A stretch of DNA of 64,000 nucleotides, taken from Adiantum capillus-veneris. Taxonomy: Eukaryota > Streptophyta > Polypodiopsida > Polypodiales > Pteridaceae. The notes under the pieces were generated by a model. The model saw nothing but the letters and a program-made list of their open reading frames with translations, was not told the origin of the DNA and ran no database searches. The stretch is taken from contig CM043945.1 in NCBI GenBank assembly GCA_014529385.2, positions 139,339,241-139,403,240 of the forward strand. The letters are read 5' to 3'. The position numbers were made by a program, and so were the translations under genes. Shown one piece after another: positions 1 to 10,497 of the stretch. Position 1 is the stretch's first letter; each line of letters opens with the position of its first letter.

Positions 1-649
1 TACTGCGTGAGCCCCCACGTTCCTTGCTTTTGGCACGACTTTGAGTGCGACCCCTCTGTCTATCACTAGCAACATACGCATCACCATCCTTCTTGCCTTC
101 GAGAGATTTCCTGCGAATCTCCTCGGTAAACAGACTCCAAAGGACGTCATTGTACACTAGATCGGTACCTAGTGCTGAGTTGCTAATCGTAGTACAAAAC
201 ATACCGCAAGACGAGGTTAAACTACATAGCAAGAATATACATTTGATTTCCTCATCAAAGACCAAACCCTGAGTGGTCAACTGAGTGAAAATGATATTGA
301 ACTCATTAATGTGAGTAGAAATAGTGATCTCTTCCTTCATAAGATGGTCAAACAATTTATTCTTCAAGAAAACCTTATTAGTGGCACTTATCCCATATAT
401 CTCTAGCAGTTCTTTCTCCAACTATAGTAAAGTACACAGATTCGGCCAAATGCAAACGGAGGGTAGATTTGTCCTTAGCATCAAGTTCTCCCTCTCAACA
501 TCTGTATACTCGCCCTCTGGGCGCTCCATGATAGGATCTAGCTATCCTTTTTGTATAAGAACATCTTGAATATGCTCTTTCGAGATAGCCAGATTCGTCG
601 CATCAAATTTTTGGATATTGTAAATATCCTTTTCACCACTAGATGACAT
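1..649 (-). pseudogene. copia Gag (UBN2-type) fragment, degenerate
   Basis: The ATG is at 649-647. The translation opens MSSSGEKDIYNIQKFDATNL and continues with a Gag polyprotein pattern seen in copia elements: a start resembling 'KFDGTNF.IWKEHIQDVL', then 'SATNKVFLKNKLFDHLMKEE', 'HINEFNIIFTQLTTQG' and an Arg/Lys-rich stretch near the window edge. Gag would form the virus-like particle that packages the element RNA. At least two nonsense codons interrupt the frame (after IQKG, and after CTLL), and conserved Trp residues are lost. The reading frame runs off the left edge before any zinc knuckle. The family call rests on motif order and not on a database search. Confidence 0.75.
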
Positions 650-1769
650 GACTGCAAGCTAAAGATAATATGGCAATAAACACTAGTAATTTTGGAAAAA
701 ATTGGATAGAGTTTTTCGAGAAAAACTGACAGAATCTCAATCCAAAATTGTCACAAGAGATTAGTAACGCATAAAAATTAATGCTCTTAGAGCATAAGAC
801 GGACGCATCAACCACTAACTGTGCATAAAAAATAAAAAAACTGACCCAAGACTGCCAACACGGCATCAAATGCGCCTAGCCCTCTCTGTACATGTCCTAT
901 GGCGAGGCCACGAAAAAGGGGTACTCCAACCACCTTTATGAGAGAAAGGATCTCAACATTCGAGAATCCCCCAGCTAAAGAAAACCTCACGCTATCGACC
1001 CTCACAAAAGGTTATGCAGACAAGAAACCAGCCCAGTCTGAGACAGGGCCTCCGAACCGAGTCTCAGAAACGGTCGGGACTGCCAGAAACAAGCCAAATT
1101 GGCTCCACAAATGGTATATATGGCAGTTTCCGCAACTCAACGTACATCCACTGTCAACAATACTGCAAGGTGCAATATACGCGCTCAAACAGGCGCCAAA
1201 CAAAAATATGCAAGCAGTAAACAAATCCCTGCGTGGAGTAAATCGCTCTCAAAAGAGCTCAAGCACTATCAAAAGTGCCAAAACAATGCATATTCCCATC
1301 AAATACTCCCACTGAAATCTATACTGATGCAAAACACTGCAACCTGTAAGAAACATGGATGTCATGTATGTATGCAAGAACCTAAGAGGAGACAGATGCC
1401 TGAAAAACCTGAGACAATGTAGATGCCAAAAAGTGCTCCTAATTAGTCCATAAACACCATCTCAATAGCACATAATAGCCATAAAGCGGCTATATACCAT
1501 CCCAAAATAGTCTCTGAACAACCTGCACCTGTATCATGTACCTGTACATATATTTGTAGCAAAGTGGAGTTGAGAAATACAACTCCTGAAGCGTAGCTCG
1601 GATGAAGCTTTTGACTGTAGGAACAGCTTTGAAAGGGGGGTAAAACCTCAGGAAACTTACTAGAAACTATCTCAAAACTTTGAATATGCTGATGCCGAAA
1701 TCGGAAACCTGTTTGCACTTTTGAAAGTGCACGCACGTGTGGATGCAAAAACGACAAGCACAAATCTAT
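650..1769 (-). other. untranslated leader of the left copia element
   Basis: About 1.1 kb separates the primer-binding site from the Gag start. No open frame here looks like a protein family. This is long for a copia leader, which is commonly one or a few hundred bases, so an old nested insertion is possible, but no terminal repeats were recognised inside it. Confidence 0.5.
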
Positions 1770-1781
1770 GCTATGATACCA
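1770..1781 (-). other. copia primer-binding site (initiator-Met tRNA)
   Basis: The minus strand reads TGGTATCATAGC. The plant copia consensus complementary to initiator-Met tRNA is TGGTATCAGAGC, so there is one mismatch. It lies two bases inside the LTR end, the usual spacing. Confidence 0.75.
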
Positions 1782-1783
1782 GT

Positions 1784-1987
1784 TGAAGGTGGTGCGGGAA
1801 GCATGTGTGCAAGTGCGAGAGCAGAGAGAGAGTGAGAGACATGCTTTGGGTGGAGCGCACAACAACGTTATCCTGTTGTTTGCAGGTCCTTATTCTGTTG
1901 TATTAAAGAATAAGTGTATACATCGTTAAGTTAGTAGATGGGTTAGTAGTAAGTGGGATGTCTGACCAGTTGGCCTGAATCCCAACA
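1784..1987 (-). repeat. 5' LTR of the left copia element
   Basis: On the minus strand this 204-bp segment starts TGTTGGGATTCAGG and ends CACCTTCA, giving TG...CA ends, and the primer site follows after two bases. Size and ends are typical of copia LTRs. The partner LTR is outside the window. Confidence 0.75.
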
Positions 1988-2161
1988 GGAACTGTATCTA
2001 GTTAAAGCTAGGAGACCTAGCTTCCCCAATGCATCCAAATGGATGATGTCTCTCAGTACTACTCCCCCAACTAAGGCCATCTACTGGCCACAGGGGAGTA
2101 TGTTCTCCCACCCACCTTCCCTTCCCCTATTTTTCCTACTCCAGTTCATGTTCTACTTAAT

Positions 2162-2608
2162 GCTAGAAGCTGGAATGTGTCTCTGGACAGGAAGTAGTGG
2201 CACTTTAAGTTCAAGTCTGTGTGGAATAGTGGAATACCAACTAAACATTCAGTTCTTCTTTGGTTAATCTTGCATAAAGCTGTGTGGACAGGTAGTCGTA
2301 TGCAGAAAGCAGGGTTAGGGCCGGGCTTGTGTGTCAACTGACAAAGGGAAGTGGAGGATATCCCTCACCTTTTTATGAATTGTATAAAAATTCAAAGAAT
2401 GTTGGCTCCGCTCTATTCTTCACTGGATTTTTGCCCGAATTGGAAGCAGATGCTACTTGGAGACTCGGTCTCCACCTTTTCAGTTGTATGGAACAGAATT
2501 AGGGGTGAATTTTTATGGGTCATTTGGAAGGAGAGGAATAACAGGTTATTTGACGGCTCTTACCAGACTAAAAGTATGAGAACTATGTTTGCTACTCTTA
2601 ACTTGTAG
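2162..2608 (+). pseudogene. LINE reverse transcriptase C-terminal zf-RVT remnant
   Basis: Frame 2 reads ARSWNVSLDRK, stop, WHFKFKSVWNSGIPTKHSVL, then LLWLILHKAVWTGSRMQKAG. Further on come HLFMNCIKI and FLWVIWKERNNRLFDG. The family pattern is a 'W....P.K...F.W.L.H..L.T...L' block, then C-x2-C...H....C, then 'W.IWKERN.R.F'. It corresponds to the zf-RVT domain downstream of the reverse transcriptase in plant L1-like ORF2. There is a stop in the first block and another where the Cys pair should be (after LCVN), so it cannot encode a working domain. Confidence 0.7.
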
Positions 2609-2979
2609 GTTAACCAACTGAAGTTGGACCAGGTGTTTACCGACCGTATGGGATTTTACAACAGCTCAAATATAAACAAGCAACAAGAGGTGTTGCTTGA
2701 TGGGTCATATACTCACCTTCAAAGGATGATTGACGAGTGCATGAATGAAGGTGAAAAGCTACACAGGCAATACAATAACGGGAACAGGCTGTTCCAACAC
2801 AACCAAAAAGTTCTGAATGATCTTCCTAGATGCTGAACATTATGATGTATATGAATTTAGCCTTGTAAATAGGTGGCCAGACGGTCTGTATGGTCATGAC
2901 ATGTTTTGTATCCGAGCATATCATGTAATTTTGTCCTTCTAATATAATTCACAAGCGGCCCCCTTTATGGAAAAAAAAA
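2162..2979 (+). mobile_element. LINE 3' fragment with zf-RVT domain and poly(A)
   Basis: A 5'-truncated non-LTR retrotransposon fragment. The coding remnant (2162-2608) matches the C-terminal zinc-binding region of plant LINE reverse transcriptases. It is followed by about 360 bases of unrecognised sequence ending in A9 at 2971-2979, just after GCGGCCCCCTTTATGG, an ending of the kind seen in plant L1-type elements. A product for 2624-2836 could not be recognised; it may be trailing LINE coding sequence. Confidence 0.65.
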
Positions 2980-3281
2980 TGACATCCATGATAATTATTA
3001 TGTTGCAGGGTTCTCTTCCTTTCATTAGCATCGTCCCCCTCATCATGGTGATGATGATCCTGATTTGGATTTTAATCATGATGTAAATGATGATGTTCAT
3101 GATGTTTATTTAAAAGAAATGCATCCTCTGTGTCATCTAACTTATTTCCGTCGTCATCATCATCATCATCAAGACGTGGCTACCGTTCCTTTGAAGCTGG
3201 CAATGATCGCCACGATGATGAAGCTGGCAGTAGACATGAATTATCCTGAAAGAGGGCCTGAACGCCTACCTTCTCCTCGAG

Positions 3282-3284
<3 letters not shown>
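2980..3284. other. no gene seen; CAT/ATG-rich simple sequence
   Basis: The stretch has runs of ATG/CAT-like trinucleotides (about 3041-3170) and opens directly into a long (GA)n tract. A 73-codon frame at 3065-3286 is dominated by Asp and His from these runs and is not supported as a gene. Confidence 0.4.

Positions 3285-3363
<79 letters not shown>
3285..3363. repeat. (GA)n microsatellite, about 79 bp
   Basis: Pure GA dinucleotide run. Apparent Ser-Leu or Arg-Glu frames across it are artefacts of the repeat. Confidence 0.95.
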
Positions 3364-3365
<2 letters not shown>

Positions 3366-4145
3366 GTGCTTGCTCGCTTGCAATGTTCGACAAAAGCGAT
3401 AGGAACGAGCTCATTCACACCCGCATTGTAGCATTAGGGTTCGACCCCATCGCTAGACATGCCTGGTTTCGACAATGCACACTGCGCCCTCCTTGTTTCA
3501 ACCACACCCTCCTTATTTCAACCACGCATCGCTTGCGGGAACCAATGGAGCCTTCTTTTCCTTCTCTGGATCCAATGTTTGCTTCACACAAACACTCACC
3601 AAATTGAGATGAAAAGAGAATTCCCCGGCCATGTACTCTCGATGCTCTACACTAACTGAACACCATTAGTAATCCTTGCTCGGCCTCGCTCGAGTTCATA
3701 GCTTTTGGGGGTGTTATTGACTATGATTATTGCATTCTAGAGATCTACCACTCCCAATCAAATACATGGGCAATTTGTGAGCCACATTTCTCAATGGCAT
3801 CTCATCCCACTAGATGTCCTCAGCTATTCTTGGCTACAAGTTCTATGTGGATAATTATGATGGATATCTCACCAATTTTGATGCTGATTTGAAAGCATGG
3901 AGCAAAGGACAGATATTGAGTATAAGTGGTCTAGTTTCTTAGCTCATAGTGGTGGGGGATTCAAGGCTCTTTGCATTGTGCATATGCAGAGGTCAGAAAC
4001 AGGAATGCTTGAAGTTGTTTAAGGTGGATGTGGTTACCATGGATTGGAAAGGGGGTTAGTGAAATGCTATACAAGTTGTTCTCCCTCTTTGAGGACAGAG
4101 TTCACCAAAAACGAGCAAGCTTAAAATGTGCAGAGTCGTGTATGT
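3364..4145. other. no recognisable gene or element
   Basis: About 780 bases with only short frames and no family resemblance that can be defended. It ends at the left border of R-unit copy A. Confidence 0.4.
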
Positions 4146-4200
4146 ATCAGATCCCCTTCCCCCCAAGAAATGCTTGCCCCGCAAGAACACACTTTGCTAG

Positions 4201-4400
4201 CAGTCCTCAAAATAAACCCACGTTTAGTGTAATCCCACCTACCAAATTTGAAATTTACCTCTAAATCTTATATTTAAAGGTGAAAAAACCTACAAATCTT
4301 TGAAAAAATTATTGTAATTTGGTGTAAAAACCTTCAAATTTTGTTGTTTCACATATGTAGGTTTGCCAAGTTTTTGGGAAAAAGTTTTTTTCGAGCACTG
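4201..4400. mobile_element. hAT-like MITE, copy 1 (200 bp)
   Basis: The element is bounded by an exact 8-bp direct repeat, TTTGCTAG (4193-4200 and 4401-4408). Other R units have a single TTTGCTAG at this place, so the insertion is defined by an empty site. The ends are inverted repeats: CAGTCCTCAAAATAAA on the left, and CAGTGCTCGAAAAAAA as the reverse complement of the right end. An 8-bp duplication and CAGTG-type ends fit the hAT superfamily. It has no coding capacity. Confidence 0.8.
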
Positions 4401-4515
4401 TTTGCTAGCCTCTGAAAGGGTGCGGACTCTCATGAGCTAGAGCAAAGGACAAAGGGCAAGCTCTACGATCAGTAAGCTGGTCCTGACTCCTCACGAACAC
4501 ACACACACACACAGC

Positions 4516-4562
<47 letters not shown>

Positions 4563-4603
4563 CCATAAGAGAGACACGATCCTAGAAGCTCTAAGGTGGG
4601 CGC

Positions 4604-4641
<38 letters not shown>

Positions 4642-4794
4642 CCGTACAGCTGGGCAAGATTGAGCTTCAGGCAACGCAGGATTAACGTAGCCAGGTTCTG
4701 GTGAGAATGAGTCTTGCAAGTACTTAGTGCAAGAAATGCTCAATCCAATGATGAGCTGACTTAGTGGAACTGCAAGGAATAGGGCGATTCCAAT

Positions 4795-5008
4795 CAATGC
4801 TAAAAAAAAACCTAGGTTTAGTGTAATTCCACCTACAAATTTTGAACTTTACCTCTAAATTTTATGTTGGAAGGTGAGAAAACCTACAAAATTTTGTAAA
4901 AATTAATGTAATTCGGTGTAAAAACCTTCAAATTTTGTCAATTTACCTCTATTGTTTCACATCTGTAGGTTTGCCAAGTTTTTGGACAAAAGTTTATTTC
5001 GAGCACTG
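4795..5008. mobile_element. hAT-like MITE, copy 2 (214 bp)
   Basis: It is similar along its length to 4201-4400, in the same orientation. It is flanked by ATTCCAAT (4787-4794) and TTTCCAAT (5009-5016), an 8-bp duplication with one mismatch. The related R-unit segment at 10228-10240 has only one TTTCCAAT, the empty site. The ends CAATGCTAAAAA and GAGCACTG are inverted repeats with substitutions. Confidence 0.75.
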
Positions 5009-5430
5009 TTTCCAATGTGCAGTGATGTTGATGGGCCAGGTTGCAAAAGTGCAAAAGTGGGCCTGACTTGGAAAGCCTTCAAGAGATAGAATAAGAGTAA
5101 ATTGATCGATTCTAGACCGAATACCATGGGAAGTTGCCAGCGCAAGCTTTGGCTCTGAAATTTGAATGTGCTCAGTGCTCACGATGAGAGAGAGAGAGAG
5201 AGAGAGAGAAGAAAGCACTGAGCAGTGCTCAGGAAAAATCAATTTCATGAACATACAAAATTTCCTTTGAGATTCAAAGAGAAAATTTTACAAAATAAGT
5301 GACATTTTTTGCAATTTACTCTATTCTCCTAAGTATTTTCTCCTTCGCCCCCTCCCTTCAATCGGCTAATTTGTTTTTCCAACCAGCTCAAGGCTAAACT
5401 GAGGCACACTTTTCCTGAACACAAGAATGA

Positions 5431-5433
<3 letters not shown>

Positions 5434-5500
<67 letters not shown>
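5434..5500. repeat. (GT)n(GA)n compound microsatellite
   Basis: GT repeat passing directly into GA repeat inside R-unit copy A. The same place in other copies holds GA of different length (30830-30900) or an AT/GATA/GA compound (15232-15295), so this tract expands and contracts between copies. Confidence 0.9.
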
Positions 5501-5501
<1 letters not shown>

Positions 5502-8500
5502 TTCAGTCGGCCATCACGGCACATTTATGGCCCCTTGTATGCAACTTTTTGTGGGGTGGCATGGATGGTTCTCTTTACACTGGACCGTAAATCCATCTGT
5601 GTTAAAATACAATGAACGCTTTTATCTGGAAAGCTTCAATACAATCTAAAATCCTAGTTCTATCATCTTCTATTGAGGAGAACCACTCTTCCTATGAAAA
5701 TTTATTATAAAAATTATTTTCAGATATATTTGTGGGGATAATTAGGGGTATTTTGAGAATGTTGGAGAAATTATAGGGCTATTAGGAAAGTTTGGCTAAG
5801 AGAACAACAAAAAGAATTTGAATTTACCTATGCACACATCAAATAAGGGAACGAACTTGGAAATTCTTGAAGTAGCAAGTTTTGAGTCTTTGAGAGTTTT
5901 TGAAGTACCAAGTTTTGAGTCTGTGGGTGCTGACTTTTTACCTATGGACATATCAAATAATGGAACAAACTCAAAAATTTCTTAAGAGGCACTGCTTCCA
6001 AGCCTGTAATCAGAGGTGATCATTTTACTCTCCCAACTAACGATGTTGGATTCTTGAATTAGAAAACTAATAGATCTCCCGTTCAGACATTGTCTCACTT
6101 GGATGACAGGAAGTTGGAATTTAGGGTTTGCTCATGGTATGCAAACTAGCTCAAAGAGGGAGAAAGGTTCAAGAGGAAGACTAGCAAGCTTTGAGCCACA
6201 AAGCATAACTCTATGCTTGTGAATGTGAGTGATAATCGGAGATTGATGACATCTCACAATGAGCTTGAAAAGAAAAGGATCCCAACTGAAGTGATATGCT
6301 TTGTTTGTAGAGGAGTGATGTGAATGCTTCTTTCATTTCACAGAGTAATCTCTCTCTCTCGCTCTCTCACTCTCTCTCTCTAAGGTGGCTGCTTGCAGCC
6401 AAGTATGGATGCTCCTTTCTTCTCTCTCTCTCTCTGCTTATGGATTCCCCCCGTGCTTCTCTCGACATCACCTACCATGGCCCCGTTCTCCTTTGCCCTG
6501 GGGTCACTCATACACATTTTAGGCGGCCCTCCAAGTTGCGCTTTGTTTCCCTTGTACTACTCACGGCCCACTTTCTGTACACTCTGATGTCTTATAACCT
6601 GAGGAGTTTACCATTTAATACCCCCTATATAACGTGCATTCACGAAGTATTGAAAAAACCCCTGTTCTAACATGTCTAAATGAATAAAATCACCCCTTAT
6701 TTTAGGACCTTTTCCAAAATTGAATATAAAAACCCCTTTTTTTTTGTTAAATTGCCTAAAATGTTTTCATTCCAAAACCCCTCCTATCGAACTAACGTTA
6801 TACATTAACATGATTACATAGTGCACCCCCCGAACCCACTATAATAGCGGCCTTACTGTGCACAGTGCCTCCTCGTTTTTTATCAAGTCTAAGTTCAAAA
6901 AACCTTGGCTTGATCCCCTTTCACACGCTCGTGATTGCCGACTTCAGCTCGCCCCATTTCACACCTTTAATTGCCTTTCGACAACTCCACTTATGAAACT
7001 CCAGTGCTCTTGGTCTTCACTCTTCAAACTAAAACCCCATGCAAACTCCACATTAATTTTTAGTCAAAAAAATCCAAGAGGAGTGTCACATGGATGAGGC
7101 TAAATGAAGGAGGACTTGCAAAGGAGAGCATAGCCAACGTAGCCAGACCCCCTACTTTGCTCCTCACTGCAGGACATTCCTAAAGAAAGAATTTCTTATG
7201 TTGATAGTGAAAGTGGTCGCAAACAAATTTAACCATTCTGTAGAAATGACTGTCGGATGTTGAGACCTCTACAAAGAGAGCCAACGACCGCCACGACTAT
7301 CAACAAGCTTGAACCGCAATTGCCCAACATAGCCTTTGATTGGAGATTTGCTAGATGTTCAACTAAGTCCATTGATAACTTCAAACTTTCCTAGTATATT
7401 GGTCCACCCCCTTTCTATATACAATAAAATACCATCAAGTTAGAAAGGGGAAAGGGGTACACACCCTGAAGACACACAAGCGCCTTTCTATAGCCCAAGA
7501 TACACACAACACCCCAATGCACTAGGATTCACTTCAAAATCCGCACAGTCTCACCTCCACACACCCGTCTCGATGTACCAAAACACACACACACACACAC
7601 TTCTTTGAAAGCTCAAGAACATTCCACACCTGCAAAACCTCTGTTCCACACCGCAAAGACACATCTACCTCTTTCTGTCTTTCAATTTGCAGACACGCGT
7701 CTCGCTTCGAGGTTGCACCCAACCACACGACACCGATAACACACACAACACAACATAAAAGAGAAAGCGTGAGCGGGGAACATACACAAAAAAGGGGGAA
7801 ATGGTAAGCTTTGCTTCCATAAAACCTATTTAGGAGAGCACCATTGTACTATGGTAGGACACACTCCTCTTGTACTTCTCCTTCTCCATGGTCAAAAGGC
7901 TCTCCCAAAATGATGGTTTCTGAGAAAATCCCTTCGCCAAAAAGACCTGATTACAAAATTCCCCCTTCATTTTTTCAATGAAATATCTTCTATTGAGTCT
8001 TACACTTTCCAAAAAACAAAAGAAAGTTTTGTTTAATTTATCGTGAAGCTCACTGAGATCACTTTGACTTTTTTCCCACTTTACATCCACTTGTCGTTGC
8101 ATTTTTAGCATACTAGATAGGTTGGTGACACCTCAATAATCCTTACCTCCCACTTGCATGCGAAGCACCTCAAGGAGCCCCTCTTGGTTGTCACGGCGCC
8201 GTGACAACCCCAAGGGAGTCCATTATCCTCATTAAAAGGGTTGGTCTCGTGTGAGCACCGCGTGGAAGCATACCTCGCAAGAGCCCCACATCATTAGCAT
8301 CTCCAGGTGAACGTCGCCGAGAGGGCCACCAGTACTTCCACCAACAAGCCGAACCATCGTCCAATGTCGGCTGCACCGACAGCCATGGCCACGATCTCGT
8401 GGAGCTCCAAGAGTCCCCCTCAACTTGATACCCCATATTGGTCAAGATCCCAGGATTTGCCTAGATCACAATGCATGTGGGATAAAGGGAAGTGCCATGT

Positions 8501-8509
8501 GGTAGCATG

Positions 8510-9545
8510 GGAGCCAACCTCCTCCACAAACTCCCTCAAGCACATAAAATCTCAAAAAACTTGGCACAAAATTGGTTTTCTGCCCAGTTTGTTGAACTTC
8601 CATTTTCTCATTAGTGATCAAGCTTCCGAGTCGTCAAGCCACACTTCTAGACATGGTCCCCTGCTTCAATCGGCACAAATCTCGACACAATTTGATCTCC
8701 CTAGGCCCACCTTTTGAGGCAAAAAAAAACTTACAAAATTATCTAGCAACTTCCTCCCATTGTTTGGCACCAACTTCCGTCTGCAATATCTCGGCCCCCC
8801 TCAGAACTTCATTTGACGAGCTGTCAATTTCAATTAATCCCATACAGTGCACATGACCTTCTAGAACCTATTCAAGGACCAAAATGCGGGGAAGCTGGCC
8901 CATAATTGGCCCACGACAAACATTCAAATGGCCATAACATTCTCTCTAGAGCTCCGATTAACAACCAAGATAATTGACATGCTCCACACTTGAGCTCTTC
9001 AATCCCATCCAGTGACATCAGCTCTAGCCATCTGCTCCTTTTTGCCCTACCCATCAAGAATCTGCCATATTTTCTAACTTCAGGCTAGCATATCTTTCAC
9101 TTCGTGGCTCTGTTTGAGGAGCGATCTAAACCTGCTTCCACAACATCTCGAACACTACATTCTGAAGCACTAGCACAACACTTCAAAAACTTGGACCTAC
9201 TATCGCAATTGGCCTTCCTTGGAGCCTTTTTTGCCCAATAAACCACAATATGCATGCATTTCCGCTACCACCTATCTGCCCAGGTTCCTTGTACTAGCTT
9301 TAGCACTTGGATCCACACCAATGTGCACCCTTAGCACTACTTGGCACCACTTCTAGCTTCAACCAACTTTGCTTGCACCAACGTGGAATGATCCGCAAGC
9401 TACTTCCCTTTATTATAATCAGACCTGGGTATTTTCTCAGAAGCTTGAATGGTCACACAACCAACTAGCAAGTTGGAATGTTCTAGATGCTGGCAACAAA
9501 TAAATTTTGGTTCTAAAATTATCAAACAATTTTGACTTTTTTTTT
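8510..9545. other. no recognisable gene
   Basis: About 1 kb after the right border of R-unit copy A, without conserved frames. Phrases such as GGCCATAACATTCTCTCTAG resemble untranslated parts of LTR elements, but no LTR, primer site or coding remnant could be tied to it. Confidence 0.35.
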
Positions 9546-9606
9546 AGAGAGAGAGAGAGAGAGAGGAGAGAGGGAGATATACATAAAGGGGGAGGGATAA
9601 AGCGAG

Positions 9607-9661
<55 letters not shown>

Positions 9662-9701
9662 TCACGCTCTCTCCCTCACACACACACACACACACACACT
9701 C

Positions 9702-9778
<77 letters not shown>

Positions 9779-10013
9779 ATCTAGATAGCGAGAGAGAGAG
9801 AGAGAGAGAGATTGTGAGTGTGTGTGGCTGACGTCAATCCTGCGTTTCCACACACACACACACACACACACAATCTCTCTCTCTCTCTCTTGCTATCTAT
9901 ATCTATATCTATATAGATAGATAGTCTCCCTCTCTCTCTCTCTCTCTTGCTATCTATATATAGATATAGATATAGATAGCAAGAGAGAGAGAGAGAGGGA
10001 GACTATCTATCTA

Positions 10014-10089
<76 letters not shown>

Positions 10090-10106
10090 GTGTGTGTGTG
10101 TGTGTC
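9546..10106. repeat. compound microsatellite with nested palindromes
   Basis: GA (9546-9570), AT (about 9611-9653), AC (about 9676-9700), CT (about 9707-9776), GA, AC, CT, GATA/TCTA, AT and GA tracts are arranged as inverted repeats. One palindrome centres near 9782 (CGCTATCTAGATAGCG between CT and GA arms). Another centres near 9962, with arms GATAGATAGTCTCCC...CTTGCTATCTATA and their complement. An outer pair joins GACGTCAATCCTGCGTTTCC (about 9829) to its reverse complement (about 10114-10133). Confidence 0.85.
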
Positions 10107-10391
10107 TGTGTGGAAACGCAGGATTGACGTCAGCTAGGTTTTTGTGAGAATGAGTCCTCCAAGTACTTAGTGCAAGAAATGCTCAATCCAATGATGAGAT
10201 GACTTAGTGGAGCTGCAAGGAATAGGGCGTTTCCAATGCGCAGTGATGTTGATGGGCCAGGTTGCGCAGTGATTTCTTGCAAGCATTCAAGAGATAGAAT
10301 AAGAGTAAATTGATCGATTCTAGGCCGAATACCATGGGAAGCTGCCAACGCAAGCTTTGGCTCTGAAATTTGAATGTGCTCAGTGCTCACG

Positions 10392-10448
<57 letters not shown>
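10107..10448 (+). repeat. R-unit fragment B, left of LINE copy 1
   Basis: It matches 4670-5185 of copy A without the MITE: GAGAATGAGTC, GCAAGAAATGCTCAATCC, GATGTTGATGGGCCAGG and GAATGTGCTCAGTGCTCACG occur in the same order. It ends in (TG)n(GA)n at about 10392-10448, where LINE copy 1 is inserted. Confidence 0.75.
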
Positions 10449-10453
<5 letters not shown>

Positions 10454-10497
10454 TAGATAGATAGATTTTATTATCGTCCTCGGAGGTCAAATATGAC

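Larger units (their letters stand above)
1..1987 (-). mobile_element. Ty1/copia retrotransposon, 5' part, cut by window edge
   Basis: Read on the minus strand, the order is LTR (1987-1784), primer-binding site (1781-1770), a long untranslated leader (1769-650) and a degenerate copia Gag (649-1). Protease, integrase and reverse transcriptase would lie to the left of the window. The LTR begins TGTTGG and ends TTCA, and the primer site is close to the initiator-Met tRNA complement usual in copia elements. The other LTR is not in the window, so the target-site duplication and insertion age cannot be judged. The Gag has in-frame stops, so this copy is inactive. Confidence 0.8.
4146..8509 (+). repeat. 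large repeat 'R unit', copy A
   Basis: An uncharacterised repeat also found at 10107-15483 (fragment), 22255-30221, 30222-35436, 35437-38815 and 38816-44220. Order of landmarks: a start near TCAGATCCCCTTCCCC; the GAGCTAGAGCAAAGGAC block (about 4436); AC/CT/GA tracts; a block ending TGCTCACGATG (about 5185); GA tract; a TTTCATGAACATACAAAA block (about 5245-5420); GT/GA tract; the TCGGCCATCACGGCAC block (5507-6340); CT tract; the AAGTATGGATGCTCC block (about 6400-8160); and a 22-bp palindrome (8187-8208) before CCCCATATTGGTCAAGATC. No protein-coding frame is conserved among copies. This copy carries two MITEs absent from the others. The borders are my estimate from where copies join head to tail. 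Confidence 0.7.

Noticed and set aside
3065-3286. Possible gene with His/Asp-rich protein
   Set aside because: The composition comes from CAT/ATG trinucleotide runs leading into (GA)n.
8307-8717. 136-codon frame in R-unit copy A
   Set aside because: It is not kept open in units C, D or E.
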